Positions 1 through 10,903 of a stretch of 64,000 nt of DNA are shown here, in pieces. The position numbers and the translations under genes were made by a program. The first letter of the stretch is position 1. Every line of letters starts with the position of its first letter. Below the pieces are notes generated by a model that was not told where the DNA came from, ran no database searches, and was given only the letters and a program-made list of their open reading frames with translations. The DNA is from Rhizophagus irregularis (Eukaryota > Glomeromycota > Glomeromycetes > Glomerales > Glomeraceae), in assembly GCF_026210795.1 (NCBI RefSeq), contig NC_089448.1, positions 3,038,001-3,102,000 on the forward strand. Reading direction: 5' to 3'.

Positions 1-1080
1 CATAATGGTACTAATTTTCGAATTTTTCTTGCTAAGAATATAATTTCACCATTTTGGTCAACATTTTAGCTATCAAATTTTATAATGCTTTAATAAAGTA
101 AAGAGGAAAATTTTTAATTTATAATTTATTAAAAAATCAGTTTTACTTTACATGTATAAATTTTAAAAATCATATGACCAGGTGATTTTCAGCGTTAAAA
201 TTACCTTATTTTTTTTTTTAAAAAAAAAACCAAAATTTTTTTCTTTTTTCAAACCAAAAAAAAAAATAATTTTAATTGGTTTTAATCAAAAATATTTTTT
301 TTAAAAAATTTTTCCTAAATATTTTATTTTTCAGTTTTATAAGTTGAATTTTTTTTTTACTTATTTATTATTGGTAAATACTTCAAATAACGGGCAGTTT
401 ATAGAAATAAAAAAGACTTTTTGCCATTATTTCGTTTTTTATTGTATTTATTTATTTATAATTAAATACTAATAAAAGACAAAAAATTTTGGTTCACACA
501 TTAAATAAATAATTATTCTTTTTCATTCTTTTTATATTTAAGCAAATTATTCTTTCTCCCAAAGTCTTTTTACATATAGTTGGTCAATTGACCAAATCTC
601 TTTTTTTTTAAAGAAAAAAAAAAGTGATAAAAAAGTTAAACATGAAGTCTTCTTACAAGTTGCAATAAGATATAACAAAAAAAGAATTAGAGAATTCAAT
701 TGTTTCGAAATCATTAAATATTTTAGCTAAATGTAAAAGAACAAATTAAGAAATAAACAAGAAAAAGACAATAATAGTGTATGATATTCAAAATGTTATT
801 GTTAAAGAAAATGGCTCACAAAAATATGGTAGAATATGGGAAATTTCTGGAAAATATGGTATATTTTGGTATATATGTTATTTATTACAACGTGAAAGGG
901 TTTCATGTCGCACAAATATCTTCGTTATAGTTAAAAAAAAATTTGTCTTAAAAAAAATTCAGTATAAGAAGAGTCATCTTATTTGTAGATTTTACTTCGT
1001 TAAACGGTATAAGGTACAGTATAACAAGATTTTTTTAAAAAAATTCGTTATATCAGTCAAAAATTCGTTATAAAGTGAGT
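1..1080. other. AT-rich non-coding stretch ending in a transposon-like tip
   Basis: The stretch is dominated by A and T tracts and I see no credible gene. Its right end (about 990-1088) has repeated TTCGTTATA motifs and finishes GAGTTGATTG next to TA. This resembles the right tip of the TA-flanked element at 46483-46834, which ends GGGCTGACTG next to TA. It may therefore be the end of a decayed relative; no matching left tip was found. Confidence 0.4.
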
Positions 1081-1108
1081 TGATTGTATGGTAGATCACA
1101 CGCATTAT

Positions 1109-1349
1109 CCCATCGGTATTATGTATACACCGATGGATTTTTTTGTAAATTATTCCACCGGTATAAAAAAAGTATAAAAAAGTATAAAATCCATCGGTGT
1201 ATACGCCATACACAATGAGATAAACCTGTTATTCCATGGGTATCTAATAAATACTCCATATACACCGATGCTCCCCTCCCTTCGGGGGGGCCCCCAAGGC
1301 ATCGGTGAATATTTCAGTTATTCATTGATACCCATGGAATAACAAGTAT
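1109..1349. mobile_element. Fold-back miniature element with TTAT duplication, inserted in a gene-fragment copy
   Basis: This 241-bp insert is made of two hairpins. Exact 18-bp arms lie at 1123-1140 and 1187-1204, and exact 17-bp arms at 1228-1244 and 1328-1344. The second hairpin encloses a GC-rich C/G run. The motif ATCGGTG or its complement recurs about six times. TTAT is present on both sides (1105-1108 and 1350-1353). The flanks joined across the insert match a piece of the gene that follows (about 1729-1766), apart from two extra bases. No coding capacity is seen, so it is non-autonomous. The superfamily is unknown. Confidence 0.65.
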
Positions 1350-1543
1350 TTATTTCATGCAGTAAGACTTGAAAATTTAGTCATTTTCGTCAGCGTCAAC
1401 ATATTGGAAATTTCAGAGATTTTGTAATTTCAAAATTTGGAGAAACTAATTTTGGAATTGACCCTTGACGAATCCGAAAAAAAAATTTTTTATATTTAAA
1501 TTTACAAATCCGGAAATAACTAATCTGATTACAACATAAAACT

Positions 1544-2671
1544 ATGGCAAGCCAGAGCAGACAGATCTGCACCTATTTCAACATAAAAGGCGTTGCTAAA
1601 TCTTTTTCCGTTAATTGTCAAATGGATGATCACTTTGTGTATATAAAGGTCGCCGATCTTGAAAGTACTAATGATCACCTATATCAGCAAGACCCTGCAG
1701 AATGGCTAAATTATAAATATGGTAGACCAGTGGTAGATCACGCATTATTTCATGCAGTAAGACTGGATAGCTCCGTTACTTCAGATATCCAAGCTTTGTT
1801 AGCAAGGAATAATGTGGTGATGTCAAGATATTTTATACAACGCTTACTTACTTATTTTGGTAATTACGATCAAAAATTGATCGAGCTTAAAATAGAGCTT
1901 AAAGTAGAATGTAGTATGAATCAAGTTAATTTTGATAGAACCCGTGAAAAGAAATTACGTGCGTCTGGGGCGAGTAATTTGTCTTTATCGATTTATACCA
2001 AATTGATTAATAAAGCATTTAATATATCAAAAGTTCCAGAACTTGCAATTAAAGCCAACAATACGGAATTAATCCTTTTTTTATCAGCCGGTCCTCTTGT
2101 TATTGATTACGTCCCTCAAAGATTATTTCAAAATATTTATTATATCGAGGAATTAATTTTAAACAAAAAATTTATCACCTTTCCTCCTCGTCTAAAACTC
2201 ACTTATAAAAATACAATGGAAGAATATCCACCGAAAGATGGTTACGAGAACAATAGACAACTTAATGTTATAGCTAGAGCAATAATAATTCATCCTGATT
2301 TGATTAATATATGGAAAAATATTGGTTATTATGAAATTTGTAGTGATGTTAATGATCTTGTAATACGAGGAGTTCTTTTAATCCTATTTCCTTCCACTCC
2401 ACCAAATGATTGGGAATGCCCTGACGTGAACACAGTTGTTACTCGGTTAAAAAAGTTTACTGATCTTGGATTTAAATTAACAAATAACGTTATAAACGAT
2501 ATACTTCGTTTATTTGAACATAGATTAAATGAAATTGGCGATCTTTTGATGAATTCATTCCAGCAGATTCGTAATGAACCAAAAACAGTTATTGTTAGTT
2601 CTTGTATTAATAATCTCAATAATCTTGAAAGAAATCGTAATATATTAAAATTTTTAAATGGTGAAAATTGA
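1544..2671 (+). CDS. Unnamed 375-aa protein, lineage-specific family
   Basis: A single uninterrupted exon encodes 375 residues and starts MASQSRQICTYF. There is no signal peptide and no clear transmembrane segment. I see no catalytic motif. The C-terminal two thirds is helix-rich. It contains the stretch YPPKDGYENNRQLNVIARA (about residues 228-246), which I associate with an unnamed repeated family in Rhizophagus genomes; that association is from memory. Composition is less AT-rich than the flanks, as expected for a constrained coding region. A short duplicate of codons around 62-74 lies about 640 bp upstream, split by the fold-back element. A GC-rich hairpin follows the stop by about 40 bp. 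It is probably a functional gene of unknown role. Confidence 0.8.
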   Translation: MASQSRQICTYFNIKGVAKSFSVNCQMDDHFVYIKVADLESTNDHLYQQDPAEWLNYKYGRPVVDHALFHAVRLDSSVTSDIQALLARNNVVMSRYFIQRLLTYFGNYDQKLIELKIELKVECSMNQVNFDRTREKKLRASGASNLSLSIYTKLINKAFNISKVPELAIKANNTELILFLSAGPLVIDYVPQRLFQNIYYIEELILNKKFITFPPRLKLTYKNTMEEYPPKDGYENNRQLNVIARAIIIHPDLINIWKNIGYYEICSDVNDLVIRGVLLILFPSTPPNDWECPDVNTVVTRLKKFTDLGFKLTNNVINDILRLFEHRLNEIGDLLMNSFQQIRNEPKTVIVSSCINNLNNLERNRNILKFLNGEN

Positions 2672-2711
2672 TGTTTTGATTTAATTAGTTAGAACTAGAT
2701 TTGGTTGTTGT

Positions 2712-2729
2712 GCGGCGACTTGTCGCCGC
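2712..2729. repeat. GC-rich perfect palindrome after the 375-aa gene
   Basis: Eight-base arms GCGGCGAC and GTCGCCGC are separated by TT. This all-GC-rich hairpin sits in an AT-rich background 41 bp past the stop codon. It could affect transcript end formation or be a repeat remnant; nothing else supports either reading. A similar island lies at 49589-49606. Confidence 0.5.
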
Positions 2730-3560
2730 CAGACCACCACCTCATTAAATTTTCTAAGTTATAGATTTAGGAGGCTGAAGTATTTATAAAAAAAATAAGA
2801 TTTTCCAATATAGATAATCACTAAATCTAAATGAAAAACAAACAAAAGAGAAACCGAATTTTTTTAAAAAAAAGTTATAGAAAAAAAGTAATGCATATTA
2901 TTAAACCAAATAATGGTTCTTTAAATGATAATTGTGCATAAAAAAATCTTTAATAAATAATATTGTGTAGTTTACTAAAATAATAATAAATTTTTTTTAA
3001 TTAGTTTGATGGTTTAATATATTAGATTAAAGGTATTACATTTTATTAGCAGTATTATAAATTAAATTAAGCATAATAAATTTTGATATAATGTTTTAAA
3101 TTTTTTTTTTGGCTAATTGAGCAGATCCATATTTTTTTCACGGCTGTTATTCGGGTTTTAAATATTGACTTTCGATCACACAAGACACTGATAAAAATTA
3201 AATTTTTACGCATGAAAATCAATGGTCCTCATAAAAAATTGGTCGAATTTTTTATGATCACCATTCATTCAAAAAAATGACGGAAAAGAAAGAAAAGAAA
3301 ATTACATTTTGAAACTCTTTAACTGCATGCAGCCCACATATCATTATAAACATTCTTGATTTTGATTTTTGATTTTTTTTTAAAAAAAAATCAGTCAAAA
3401 ATAATTAATAAATTTTTTTTTTTTAAATAAAAGGAGTGATAATAAATCCAACATCATGTAAATAAATTCCAGATAAAAAGATTCGTTATTTTACTTTTTT
3501 TCTTATTGACCCTTCTTTTATTTATATATAAAAAAAAAAAAATATTTGTTAGCTGTATTT
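2730..3560. other. Intergenic, AT-rich
   Basis: Poly-A and poly-T tracts and no open frame with coding character. I see nothing else in it. Confidence 0.5.
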
Positions 3561-3569
3561 GAACAGAGA

Positions 3570-4372
3570 ATGGCTACGCTTGAAGTTGGAACTAACACCA
3601 TTTTCACGTCATCTGGAAATTCATTACCATATCGACGATTGATAATATTATTTCACCAGTTTATTTAATATTTATATGATGGAACTTTATTCAATTTAAG
3701 TTATCATTTTTTTTGTTGTAACTAAAAGCCTATTAAGGTGAACATCATGTGTGAATTTTTTTAAAACGAATAAGTTACTTCAAATTCGCTGATGATCTGA
3801 AATTCAATATTAGATTTTGAAAGGTTACACATTACCAATTATTGTTGATAATATCTTTGGTGCCGGTAATAAAGATTAGAATTGTTCTTAATTCATATAC
3901 TGTGTATTATTGGTCTCCAATTAATTGATTTATATTGTATAGATGGATATCTTATGAACACGATGTGGATATTATGTTTACAGAAGAATTTATGACCAAA
4001 TAATTTAATGTCATCCAAATCATATAATCTTTACGTTATTCATTAAAGCGACAAAATGGATTGGAAGTCATGAAATAATGCCAATTTTTACTGATTATCA
4101 ACCACGAGTTAATTTATCGGGATAAATTTGGACATAATGCCTTTATTATGAAGCTCGTTCAGAAATTAAGCGTAATATAGGACCATGTCAAAATCCTTTG
4201 AATCATTTTTATTAATACAAAGTCTTGAAACCTTTTCATTAAGGGTTCATAAATAAGCTGAAAATGCTTGAGTTTTGTACTCAGGAATTTAATCACATCC
4301 TTAATCATGAAAATACTAAAATATATATGCATTATAGGTGACGTAAATGTTAGAGTCACTTTATAACGTGCA
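3570..4372 (+). pseudogene. Relic of an unrecognised plus-strand gene
   Basis: Protein-like stretches survive in the plus direction, interrupted by stops and frame changes. They include an ATG-led 32-codon stretch beginning MATLEVGTNTIF at 3570, a stretch reading KATKWIGSHEIMPIFTDYQP near 4050, and YEARSEIKRNIGPCQNPLNH near 4150. A strong donor (GTAAGT) follows at about 4376 and an acceptor-like CTTTAG ends at about 4451. Just beyond lies an inverted CRN relic, so the 3' end appears replaced by another duplication. I do not recognise the family. Confidence 0.35.
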
Positions 4373-4451
4373 AGGTAAGTTTAAATCAATTTAATTGAAT
4401 TTTTTTTTATTACATGAATAAATTACTTATCATTATTATTTTCTTTAGACT

Positions 4452-5190
4452 AAAGCATCTTTGAAAAATTCGATTCTCGATGGTAATTTGCCACCTCGGA
4501 AAATCTTTTCTAGAGTAAAAAGCAATCCCTAGCGGAAGTTATGCCACTATAAAGATGATCGAAATCATCATCATCATCGCTTCTCTTGTTCGTTTCGAGT
4601 TGCCTAATATTTTGAGCGAAGCCTTTGAGCATACTACTATGTTAATCTTGTCCTCCGTGACGCAAATAAGTCAGTGTTAGTTCATAATAAGAGTGAAGTA
4701 AAAAATTCTTGTACCTTGATTGCATAATCAACCCACCCAGAACTTTCATCGCCAATGATTTCATATTAAAATTCTTTTCAGTAAGATTTTTAGTAACAAT
4801 GTGGAGTATCATCGTTGAAAACGTACTCGTTGCGAATTGATTCCAAGCTATCTAAAACTAAAGTTCATAATTTTGATTCTGAATAAAGAAATCGTAAAGT
4901 TATCATCATCCTAATTTCGTAAGCTGGTAGGATAAAATAACGGGATGGTGACCGTATCTTCACTTTTGAGATCATATCTTGATAATACTTCCTTTAACTA
5001 CAAAGAAAAAAGTATTATTTCTTAATTTCCTTAACAAAGTTCGTAGGTCTTGAGTAGGGTCCACCTTCATATTATAATTTCTGAGTTATGGTCAATTTTT
5101 GTTTGAAGGAATGTTAACAAGTTCTCTCACCGTTTGTGTCAGGAAAATGTCCAGCGTTTTGGTGTAACCCCTTATTACTGATACTCTAAA
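4452..5190 (-). pseudogene. Crinkler-type C-terminal domain relic (copy A)
   Basis: Read on the minus strand, this is the most decayed of three homologous relics (the others are at 44377-45180 and 55347-56170). It keeps the sequence YEIIGDESSGWVDYAIK near 4740-4790, followed directly by a splice donor. It also keeps GKLPSRIEFFKDALV near 4455-4500. In Rhizophagus CRN proteins as I recall them, the VDYAIK segment and a following E-x-K segment form a restriction-endonuclease-like effector domain. Frameshifts and stops break every segment. The left end is truncated at about 4452. Confidence 0.5.
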
Positions 5191-5960
5191 AAATTATTTA
5201 TTTTGAAAATGGGTTCTGCAATTGAATAATCTATAATATAAATCACATAACAAATTTTCATTATTTAAGAATTAAATAATTTGATGTTAGTCAATTTCGT
5301 CAACATCAGAAATTTCGGAGATTTGTACGGTGAAACTAATTTCATGGGTTTTCGCAAGGAAAAGCATGTTAATATATGTTTTTATGTCACACAGACCTGT
5401 TGGGTGATTTCCACATTGAATCATTGCACATGTATCACATGTAATCATACTAATGATATCAAGAAAAGTTTGAATATTTAACTGAAAGAAATACCGAAAA
5501 GCGAAATGATTTTTCAAGCGTTCTTCTTACATCAATATTGCGACCAGAAAAATTTTGAACTCATACCATCCTCAATTTTTGGATATGATTTTCACAATCA
5601 AATATTGAAGATAAATTCTGTTATTCATATGATTACGTGAAAAAGAAATTCATTAATTTGTAATTAGATTATATATTAGAAATAAGTTCCTCTTATATCA
5701 TAGTTATCGTCCTAAAATCGAGAATTATTTCGTTCGTAAATGAGGTCGAAGTTATTATTCACATAAATTTACCAAAAAGGTAGACTTACTTCATTTGGAA
5801 CGATAAATAATAAATTTTTATTTAAAATGACATAATAGTTATACAATATAAAATGTAAAAAAATACAAATAAAAATAATAAATATAAAAAAATAAAAGAA
5901 AATAAAAAGGATTTAAAAAACAAAAATTACGCGTAGCTGAAGTTATATGAAAATTTATCG
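5191..5960. other. Duplicated non-coding block upstream of the CRN relic
   Basis: The sequence from about 5280 to 5960 has recognisable counterparts at about 45300-45980 and 56290-56820, including TTTTTATGTCACACA and the spacer before the Q/N-rich gene. About 5285-5350 also resembles 1377-1465. Open frames here are not conserved between copies, so I call no gene. Confidence 0.45.
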
Positions 5961-6407
5961 TTAAAATTGAGTAAATTGTGTATTCGTGATATCTGAAGAA
6001 GAATAATTCAAATGAGTATTATCTTGCTGAGAAAAAGTAGGTATGACGATAATTTTGAACCCTGGAATATCAAAACTTAAGATTTCAGATTGAGAAGGGT
6101 GGATAGTAGTCATGTTAGATGAACCATGTGGAAAAGGAATATTTTCAATAGGTTGCTGCGGCCCAACATTTTGCGGAGCATACGAGGAGACAATTGGAGT
6201 TGAGATGTTTTCGTTAGAAGGGGGGTGCTGATCTGAGTAATTGGTGTTTGTATAAAATGTTGTGAGATTATTATCAGAAGAGTTGACGTTCACATCATTA
6301 TAATTAATATTTGAAGAATATCCCGGTTGAATAACAGTAGGTTGTGAATTATTGAATTCAGTAAAAGTGGGATCATTTTGGTTATTTTGTAAAGTATTTT
6401 GATTCAT
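5961..6407 (-). CDS. Q/N-rich protein with conserved hydrophobic core (copy A)
   Basis: Single exon, 148 residues, starting MNQNTLQNNQND. About the first 100 residues are rich in N, Q, S, T, P and Y and look disordered. Near residues 108-124 is ILSFDIPGFKIIVIPT, a hydrophobic beta-prone core, followed by a Q/N/S-rich tail ending TQFTQF. No signal peptide, membrane segment or known domain is seen. Four related copies exist in the window. This copy is intact, but its upstream sequence differs from copies C and D and lacks their shared TATA block, so expression is uncertain. Function is unknown. The composition allows an aggregation or amyloid-type role, which is inference only. Confidence 0.7.
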   Translation of the reverse strand: MNQNTLQNNQNDPTFTEFNNSQPTVIQPGYSSNINYNDVNVNSSDNNLTTFYTNTNYSDQHPPSNENISTPIVSSYAPQNVGPQQPIENIPFPHGSSNMTTIHPSQSEILSFDIPGFKIIVIPTFSQQDNTHLNYSSSDITNTQFTQF

Positions 6408-6539
6408 AGTTGAATATTTTCAAATGTTTATTGGTTATTTTGTTAATGATAAACATGGATTTCTCAGAACAATTAAGGGGTTGTGTTATACAAGTGTTAT
6501 ACAATATATTTTATATTTCCCTGATTATACAATATTAGT

Positions 6540-6740
6540 ATTATTACAGGGGAATATAATAATATTTAAGGTTTTAAAAGTTGAAAATTCCCCGGATTTA
6601 CAGTAGGTTTACAATTTGATTTGCACGTGCCTAATACAATCGGAGAATTTCTCATGTAATAAGTACAGTAAAATTAATTGTTGGACATATTGTTACACTA
6701 TTAAATTTTTTTTTAATACATAACAGATAATATTTTAAAT
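6540..6740. repeat. Duplicated block shared with 20995-21185
   Basis: The segment containing CCGGATTTACAGTAGGTTTA and TTTCTCATGTAATAAGT recurs at about 21030-21100 with a few differences. It appears to mark one edge of the segmental duplication that also carries the BTB-BACK-TLDc genes. No gene is seen in it. Confidence 0.6.
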
Positions 6741-7002
6741 ACATACCATTGTTATTTACATATCTGAGATTATTATATCACCTGTTTGCATTGAACAAAA
6801 AAAAAATTTGTTTTTATTTTCTTCACCTTTTTTTTCACAGTTCCATATAACTTGTAAACAGTATATACATTACCATACCGGTGCTCGGTTGAAAATCTTC
6901 TAAAAAGGAAGGAAATTATTCATAGATTCTTTTTTTTGTTGTTATTACATCAATAATCAAAAAAATTTTACGGTATAATTACGTGATAGCTATTTAAATA
7001 TT

Positions 7003-7514
7003 TAATTCGTGATCCGCCAGTGAACCATAAAATTTGACTATTAAAAGGCGGTGATAAGTTCATATATATTTTTATCAATAATTTAGAATCTGCGATTCTG
7101 GAGAAAAAATATGGGATAACTCGCCTTCTATTGGTCATAAAGACATAAAATCATTACCATTAGATGCGTCTCAATGAGACGAATCCGATAAACCAAATTT
7201 TATTTTCATACGACCACTAGATGATGAGTTATCTTTAAAATTTTAAAATACTAAATTTTTCTTTTTTTTCAAATTCAAATTTTCAGCTCTTATGAAAGTG
7301 TCTTTTGGTGCTTAAAATTTTTACCGGTCTTTTATTATTAAGATAGCCAAATGGCATATTTTTATGCCTATAATATTAGTTTTCATATAATATTTTAGTA
7401 ATTTGTACCTTGCATTGGCGGAACTGTAGATTCCGTGCTATTAGTAAATATATATATAACTTTCACCGGAATTTAATAGCCAAGTTTTATGGTTCACTGG
7501 CGGATCACGAATTA
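7003..7514. mobile_element. 512-bp terminal-inverted-repeat element, copy 1
   Basis: Both ends read TAATTCGTGATCCGCCAGTG in inverted orientation, and the inverted match continues inward for about 45 bp with few differences. The host duplicate near 21.2-21.5 kb lacks it, so it inserted after that duplication or was lost there. TTAA can be read on both sides, but the palindromic AATT makes the duplication ambiguous (TTAA, TTA or TA). There is no ORF. An equally long copy in opposite orientation lies at 36823-37334. Confidence 0.85.
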
Positions 7515-7539
7515 ATTAAAAATAAATTAATTTATTCCT

Positions 7540-7760
7540 TTCTTTTTAAGCTCCACATACATTAAAAATAAAATTATCGACGTAAATTTAAAAGGTGTAC
7601 TTAACGGAATTTCTACGCACTATGAAAGATTTTCAAAATTTAATTTTATCTTAGATTCACATGGAGCTTCATAAATTTAATGTCATTAATTATAGGTTTT
7701 ACGAAATTTAATAAATTTAGAGCTAGCGAAAATATTAGAAAAAAGGAATTAAAATTTAAA
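7540..7760. repeat. Duplicated 3' flank of the BTB-BACK-TLDc genes
   Basis: The segment from TTTTTAAGCTCCACAT to the poly-T tract recurs at about 21480-21760 with small differences. It is the shared downstream flank of the two BTB-BACK-TLDc loci. Confidence 0.6.
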
Positions 7761-7887
7761 TATTATATTTATTTAATTTTTTTTTTTTCAATAATCAAAA
7801 CATGCAAAATTAAAAATTTATATTTTAATAATCAAAAATAAGTAAAATATTTTAAACGACAAATAATCATCTAATAAATAAATAAAT

Positions 7888-9450
7888 TTAATAATCATAT
7901 GTGGTTTCTGGGGTTTCTTTAGAATTTCGTGATTTATTCCCGCCAAAAATTTTAGTGGTCACTCTGCGAATAAGGGATACCTCATTTTTACAATCTACGT
8001 TTTTATCTATTTTATAATCTACATCTTCATCTATTTCGTCTTTATCTATTTTATTATCTTTGGTTTTTAACGTATTAGTAATAACTACTTTTTCAACGCG
8101 GAATATTTCAAATGATCCTTTCCCATGACGTAAAAAGTTAAAATTAAAACTGATATTTTCAGTTACAATATTCTCCCAATCAGTTATACAATAAAAATAA
8201 CCTCCTCTACAATATTTACTATTATAAATATAACCTCCTACTGTATAATATCCACTATCGTAGTACCAATTACTATTACGAAAACAAAATACTATTACGA
8301 AAGAACTATTTTTATTAAATCTAAATTTATAATTCAAAAATAATATACAAGTACTTAAATGGCATTTTATTAATTGATGATCCAGTTTAAAATTATATGG
8401 AATGTTGTTAATATATGCTGATTCATCATCCTTGTCATCCATCAAATTTGCAAGATTAATAAATTGTTTTCTATTAAGTATTATAGGATCAAAGTTCATA
8501 TTCTTTGGAACCCTTGGCGATGATTTGAGCATAGATGTATATTCTGGCACCATGTGAAACTGAAGAATATCTTGCTTCAGTTCTTTAGGTAAAATTTCTT
8601 CATAAGGTCCTATTTTTTTGAAATGATCTTTAGAAGAAATCTCGTAAAATCTGATTAAAGGAATAAGATTATGAATATTTCTTTCTAATTCAGTAAAATC
8701 TACTTTAGTCCATTCGTTAGGATTATCACTTAATTGTCTTGAAACTTGTGCGACACCCCATTTAATCAAACTTTCCCAAATTTCAATTTCAACTAAGTTA
8801 AGATCATCTCGTTTGAGAATAATTTCCAATAAAGGAGCGGGAAGTCTTGCGAAATTATTAGCGTGAAATAAAAGTTTAGGTTCATAACAAATTGTATCTA
8901 AACATAATTCCTGCAATTCATCAAAAGTATAATTCGTATTTAAAATACTTTGAAGAATTTCTACGGGATATTTTCTTAAATATTTTGAATGATTTTCAAT
9001 AAAATAATTTTCGATAAATTTAGTAAGTGTATCCAAAGAAAACTCATAAGAAGCATACAAAATATGAAATATTTCGTCTCCTTGTTTATAGGTCAAATCG
9101 ACACTTCCAGTATAAATGTAACTATAAATAAAAATTTGAAAAAAAAAGATTATAATTAAGACTTGAACTTCATTATTTTTTTTTTAAAAAAAAATTAATT
9201 TTACGACGCTACAACTTACGTAAGAATCGTTTGGAAAACGGTTTGATTAATGTTTGGAAATTTGAAAGTAGATATGTTATTTTCGTCTTTAATTTCATTA
9301 GAAGAAAATAATTTTTGAAAATACGGAGAGCGACTACGAAGGATAATGGAATGAGCACGGAATTCTTTATAATCAGTATCTTCTCCCACTTGAATAACAA
9401 CATTATATTCAATCTCATTATTAAGAAGTAGATTGATAGTCCGGGAGATT
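7888..9450 (-). pseudogene. 5'-truncated BTB-BACK-TLDc-like gene (paralogue of 21833-23489)
   Basis: Exon 2 (7888-9121) is fully open. It encodes the end of a BTB domain (YIYTGSVDL), a BACK-like helical region (about FDELQELCLDTICYEPKLL) and a diverged TLDc-like C-terminus. The intron 9122-9219 has a GTAAGT donor and TATAG acceptor at the same positions and phase as the paralogue. Exon 1 ends at 9220 and is open through EFRAHSIILRSRSPYFQK. Upstream of the codons for LLLNNEIEY, however, homology stops, and a TAA precedes any ATG in that frame. The first roughly 17 codons and the start are therefore missing. BTB-BACK proteins often act as cullin-3 adaptors and TLDc domains bind V-ATPase; whether that holds here is unknown. 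Confidence 0.75.
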
Positions 9451-9898
9451 TTTTCTTAGTAATTTTTAAATTTTTTAGTAAGCATTTTTTCAAATTTTTT
9501 TTTTATTCCCGATAGCAATAGGTCGGGGGACTTTTTTTTTTATAGCTTTGGTAAATTTTTTTTTTGATGATAATTTTTTTTTCGATCATATTGTATCTCC
9601 CCGATTTTTTTTTTAGTTTCAGTAATTTTTTTTTGATATATTTTTTCTGTTTTTATGACAATAGATCTCTATAATAGATTTTATGGGTATTTTTCTTTTT
9701 AAACAATAGACCACTTTAATAAATTCTCCAAATTTATTAGAAAAAATAAAATCTGTGTAATTTATTGTTTTATATTATTTTACAGATATAAATATAAAGC
9801 ATAAACCCGATATATTTCAACACCTTTGTTGTGTGATAATATTTTATATTGATTTCTCACCAACATAACACAATAATTATTGATATTAAAAAATCCAA
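9451..9898. other. AT-rich intergenic region and probable promoter of the next gene
   Basis: Long T tracts, then an AT-rich stretch directly upstream of the ATG at 9899. No gene seen. The sequence replaces the missing 5' end of the neighbouring BTB gene, so the breakpoint lies near 9450. Confidence 0.4.
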
Positions 9899-10903
9899 AT
9901 GGCTTCTCTTCATGAAATAATTGAAGATAAAACATCTGAACAACGTAAAATAAAGGAAGTCAAGCTCACTACAGGAAATAATACATTCGTAAGTATTCTT
10001 TGGTTTTTTTGTAACAAATTAATTATTCAGAATTGATTTTGTGATGAGTCTCCCTATAAAAACGAAATGAGGTAAATTTGTTTAATATTTGTGCTCATGT
10101 GTAATAAATGTCTAAAAAAGCACCATTTTGTTTAATTTTTGTTTTTTTGTAATAAGACATAAATCGGACAAAATGGTGCTTTTTTGGACGTTTTTTACAC
10201 ATGAACACAAATTTAACACATTTCGTTTTTATAGGGTCTGTAAACGTATAAACCATAAATTCTATAATACTGAAACATTTGTTTGTTTAATATTATAATA
10301 TTTGTATCAAGTTATTGTAATACTAAATCATTCTAATTTAATCATATTGTAAATACACTTCACATTATTGTATTGTAAATATTGTAAATATAATTTATAT
10401 CATTCCCCTATAAAAACGAAATGTGTTAAATTTGTGTTCATGTGTAAAAAACGTCCAAAAAAGCACCATTTTGTCCGATTTATGTCTTATTACAAAAAAA
10501 CAAAAATTAAACAAAATGGTGCTTTTTTAGACATTTATTACACATGAGCACAAATATTAAACAAATTTACCTCATTTCGTTTTTATAGGGTTCAAATATA
10601 GATTGTTGTATTATACTAATAAATAAATATATAATGTATTATTCATTTATTCTAAATTATTGTATGTTCAGTATTATACAATGTCTTCTTAAAATTAAAT
10701 TCTTAGTCTAATTGAATTAAAATATTTCTATAATAGTTTCTTGGTTTTCTATAGAACTTTTTGTCATTTCTATAAAAGTTTATTGAAAAGATTGATTTTT
10801 TCTTTTTAAGGTACAAATAATCAACTACACAAATAATGAAATCTGTGACAAATTACGCCTAGGAAAATTTGCAGAGCGCAGACTTTGTACATTAATTAAT
10901 TAG
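9899..10903 (+). CDS. Small two-exon protein of 60 aa
   Basis: Exon 1 (9899-9988) encodes 30 residues starting MASLHEIIEDKTSEQRK and ends at a GTAAGT donor. Exon 2 (10811-10903) follows a pyrimidine-rich TTTTTAAG acceptor and encodes 30 more (VQIINYTNNEICDKLRLGKF...) before TAG. Phase is 0 on both sides, giving 60 residues. The product is hydrophilic with no signal peptide or known domain. At 822 bp the intron is much longer than most in this window (about 70-150 bp), because it carries two 185-bp elements. The gene is inferred from the ATG, splice sites and phase agreement. It could instead be the start of a longer degraded gene. Confidence 0.5.
10052..10236 (+). mobile_element. 185-bp miniature inverted-repeat element, copy 1, TSD TCT
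   Basis: The ends are CCCTATAAAAACGAAATG and its inverted complement, and the inverted arms extend about 80 bp with mismatches, so the element folds on itself. TCT flanks both sides. The terminal pattern CCCTA with a 3-bp target duplication fits the CACTA/EnSpm superfamily. No ORF. Confidence 0.8.
10406..10590 (-). mobile_element. 185-bp miniature element, copy 2, exact inverted copy, TSD TTC
   Basis: By eye this is the exact reverse complement of 10052-10236 over all 185 bases. It is flanked by TTC on both sides. Because the target duplications differ (TCT and TTC), the copies arose by separate insertions, or by insertion of a sister copy, not by simple inversion. Both lie in the same intron, 169 bp apart. 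Confidence 0.8.

Noticed and set aside
777-1073. 98-codon plus-strand frame
   Set aside because: Runs of K, F and I over AT-rich DNA ending in transposon-like TTCGTTATA repeats; no splice, family or composition support.
9209-9493. 94-codon minus-strand frame starting MKKCLLKNLKITKK
   Set aside because: It is the wrong frame over the truncated BTB exon; the BTB frame and splice donor explain the conservation.
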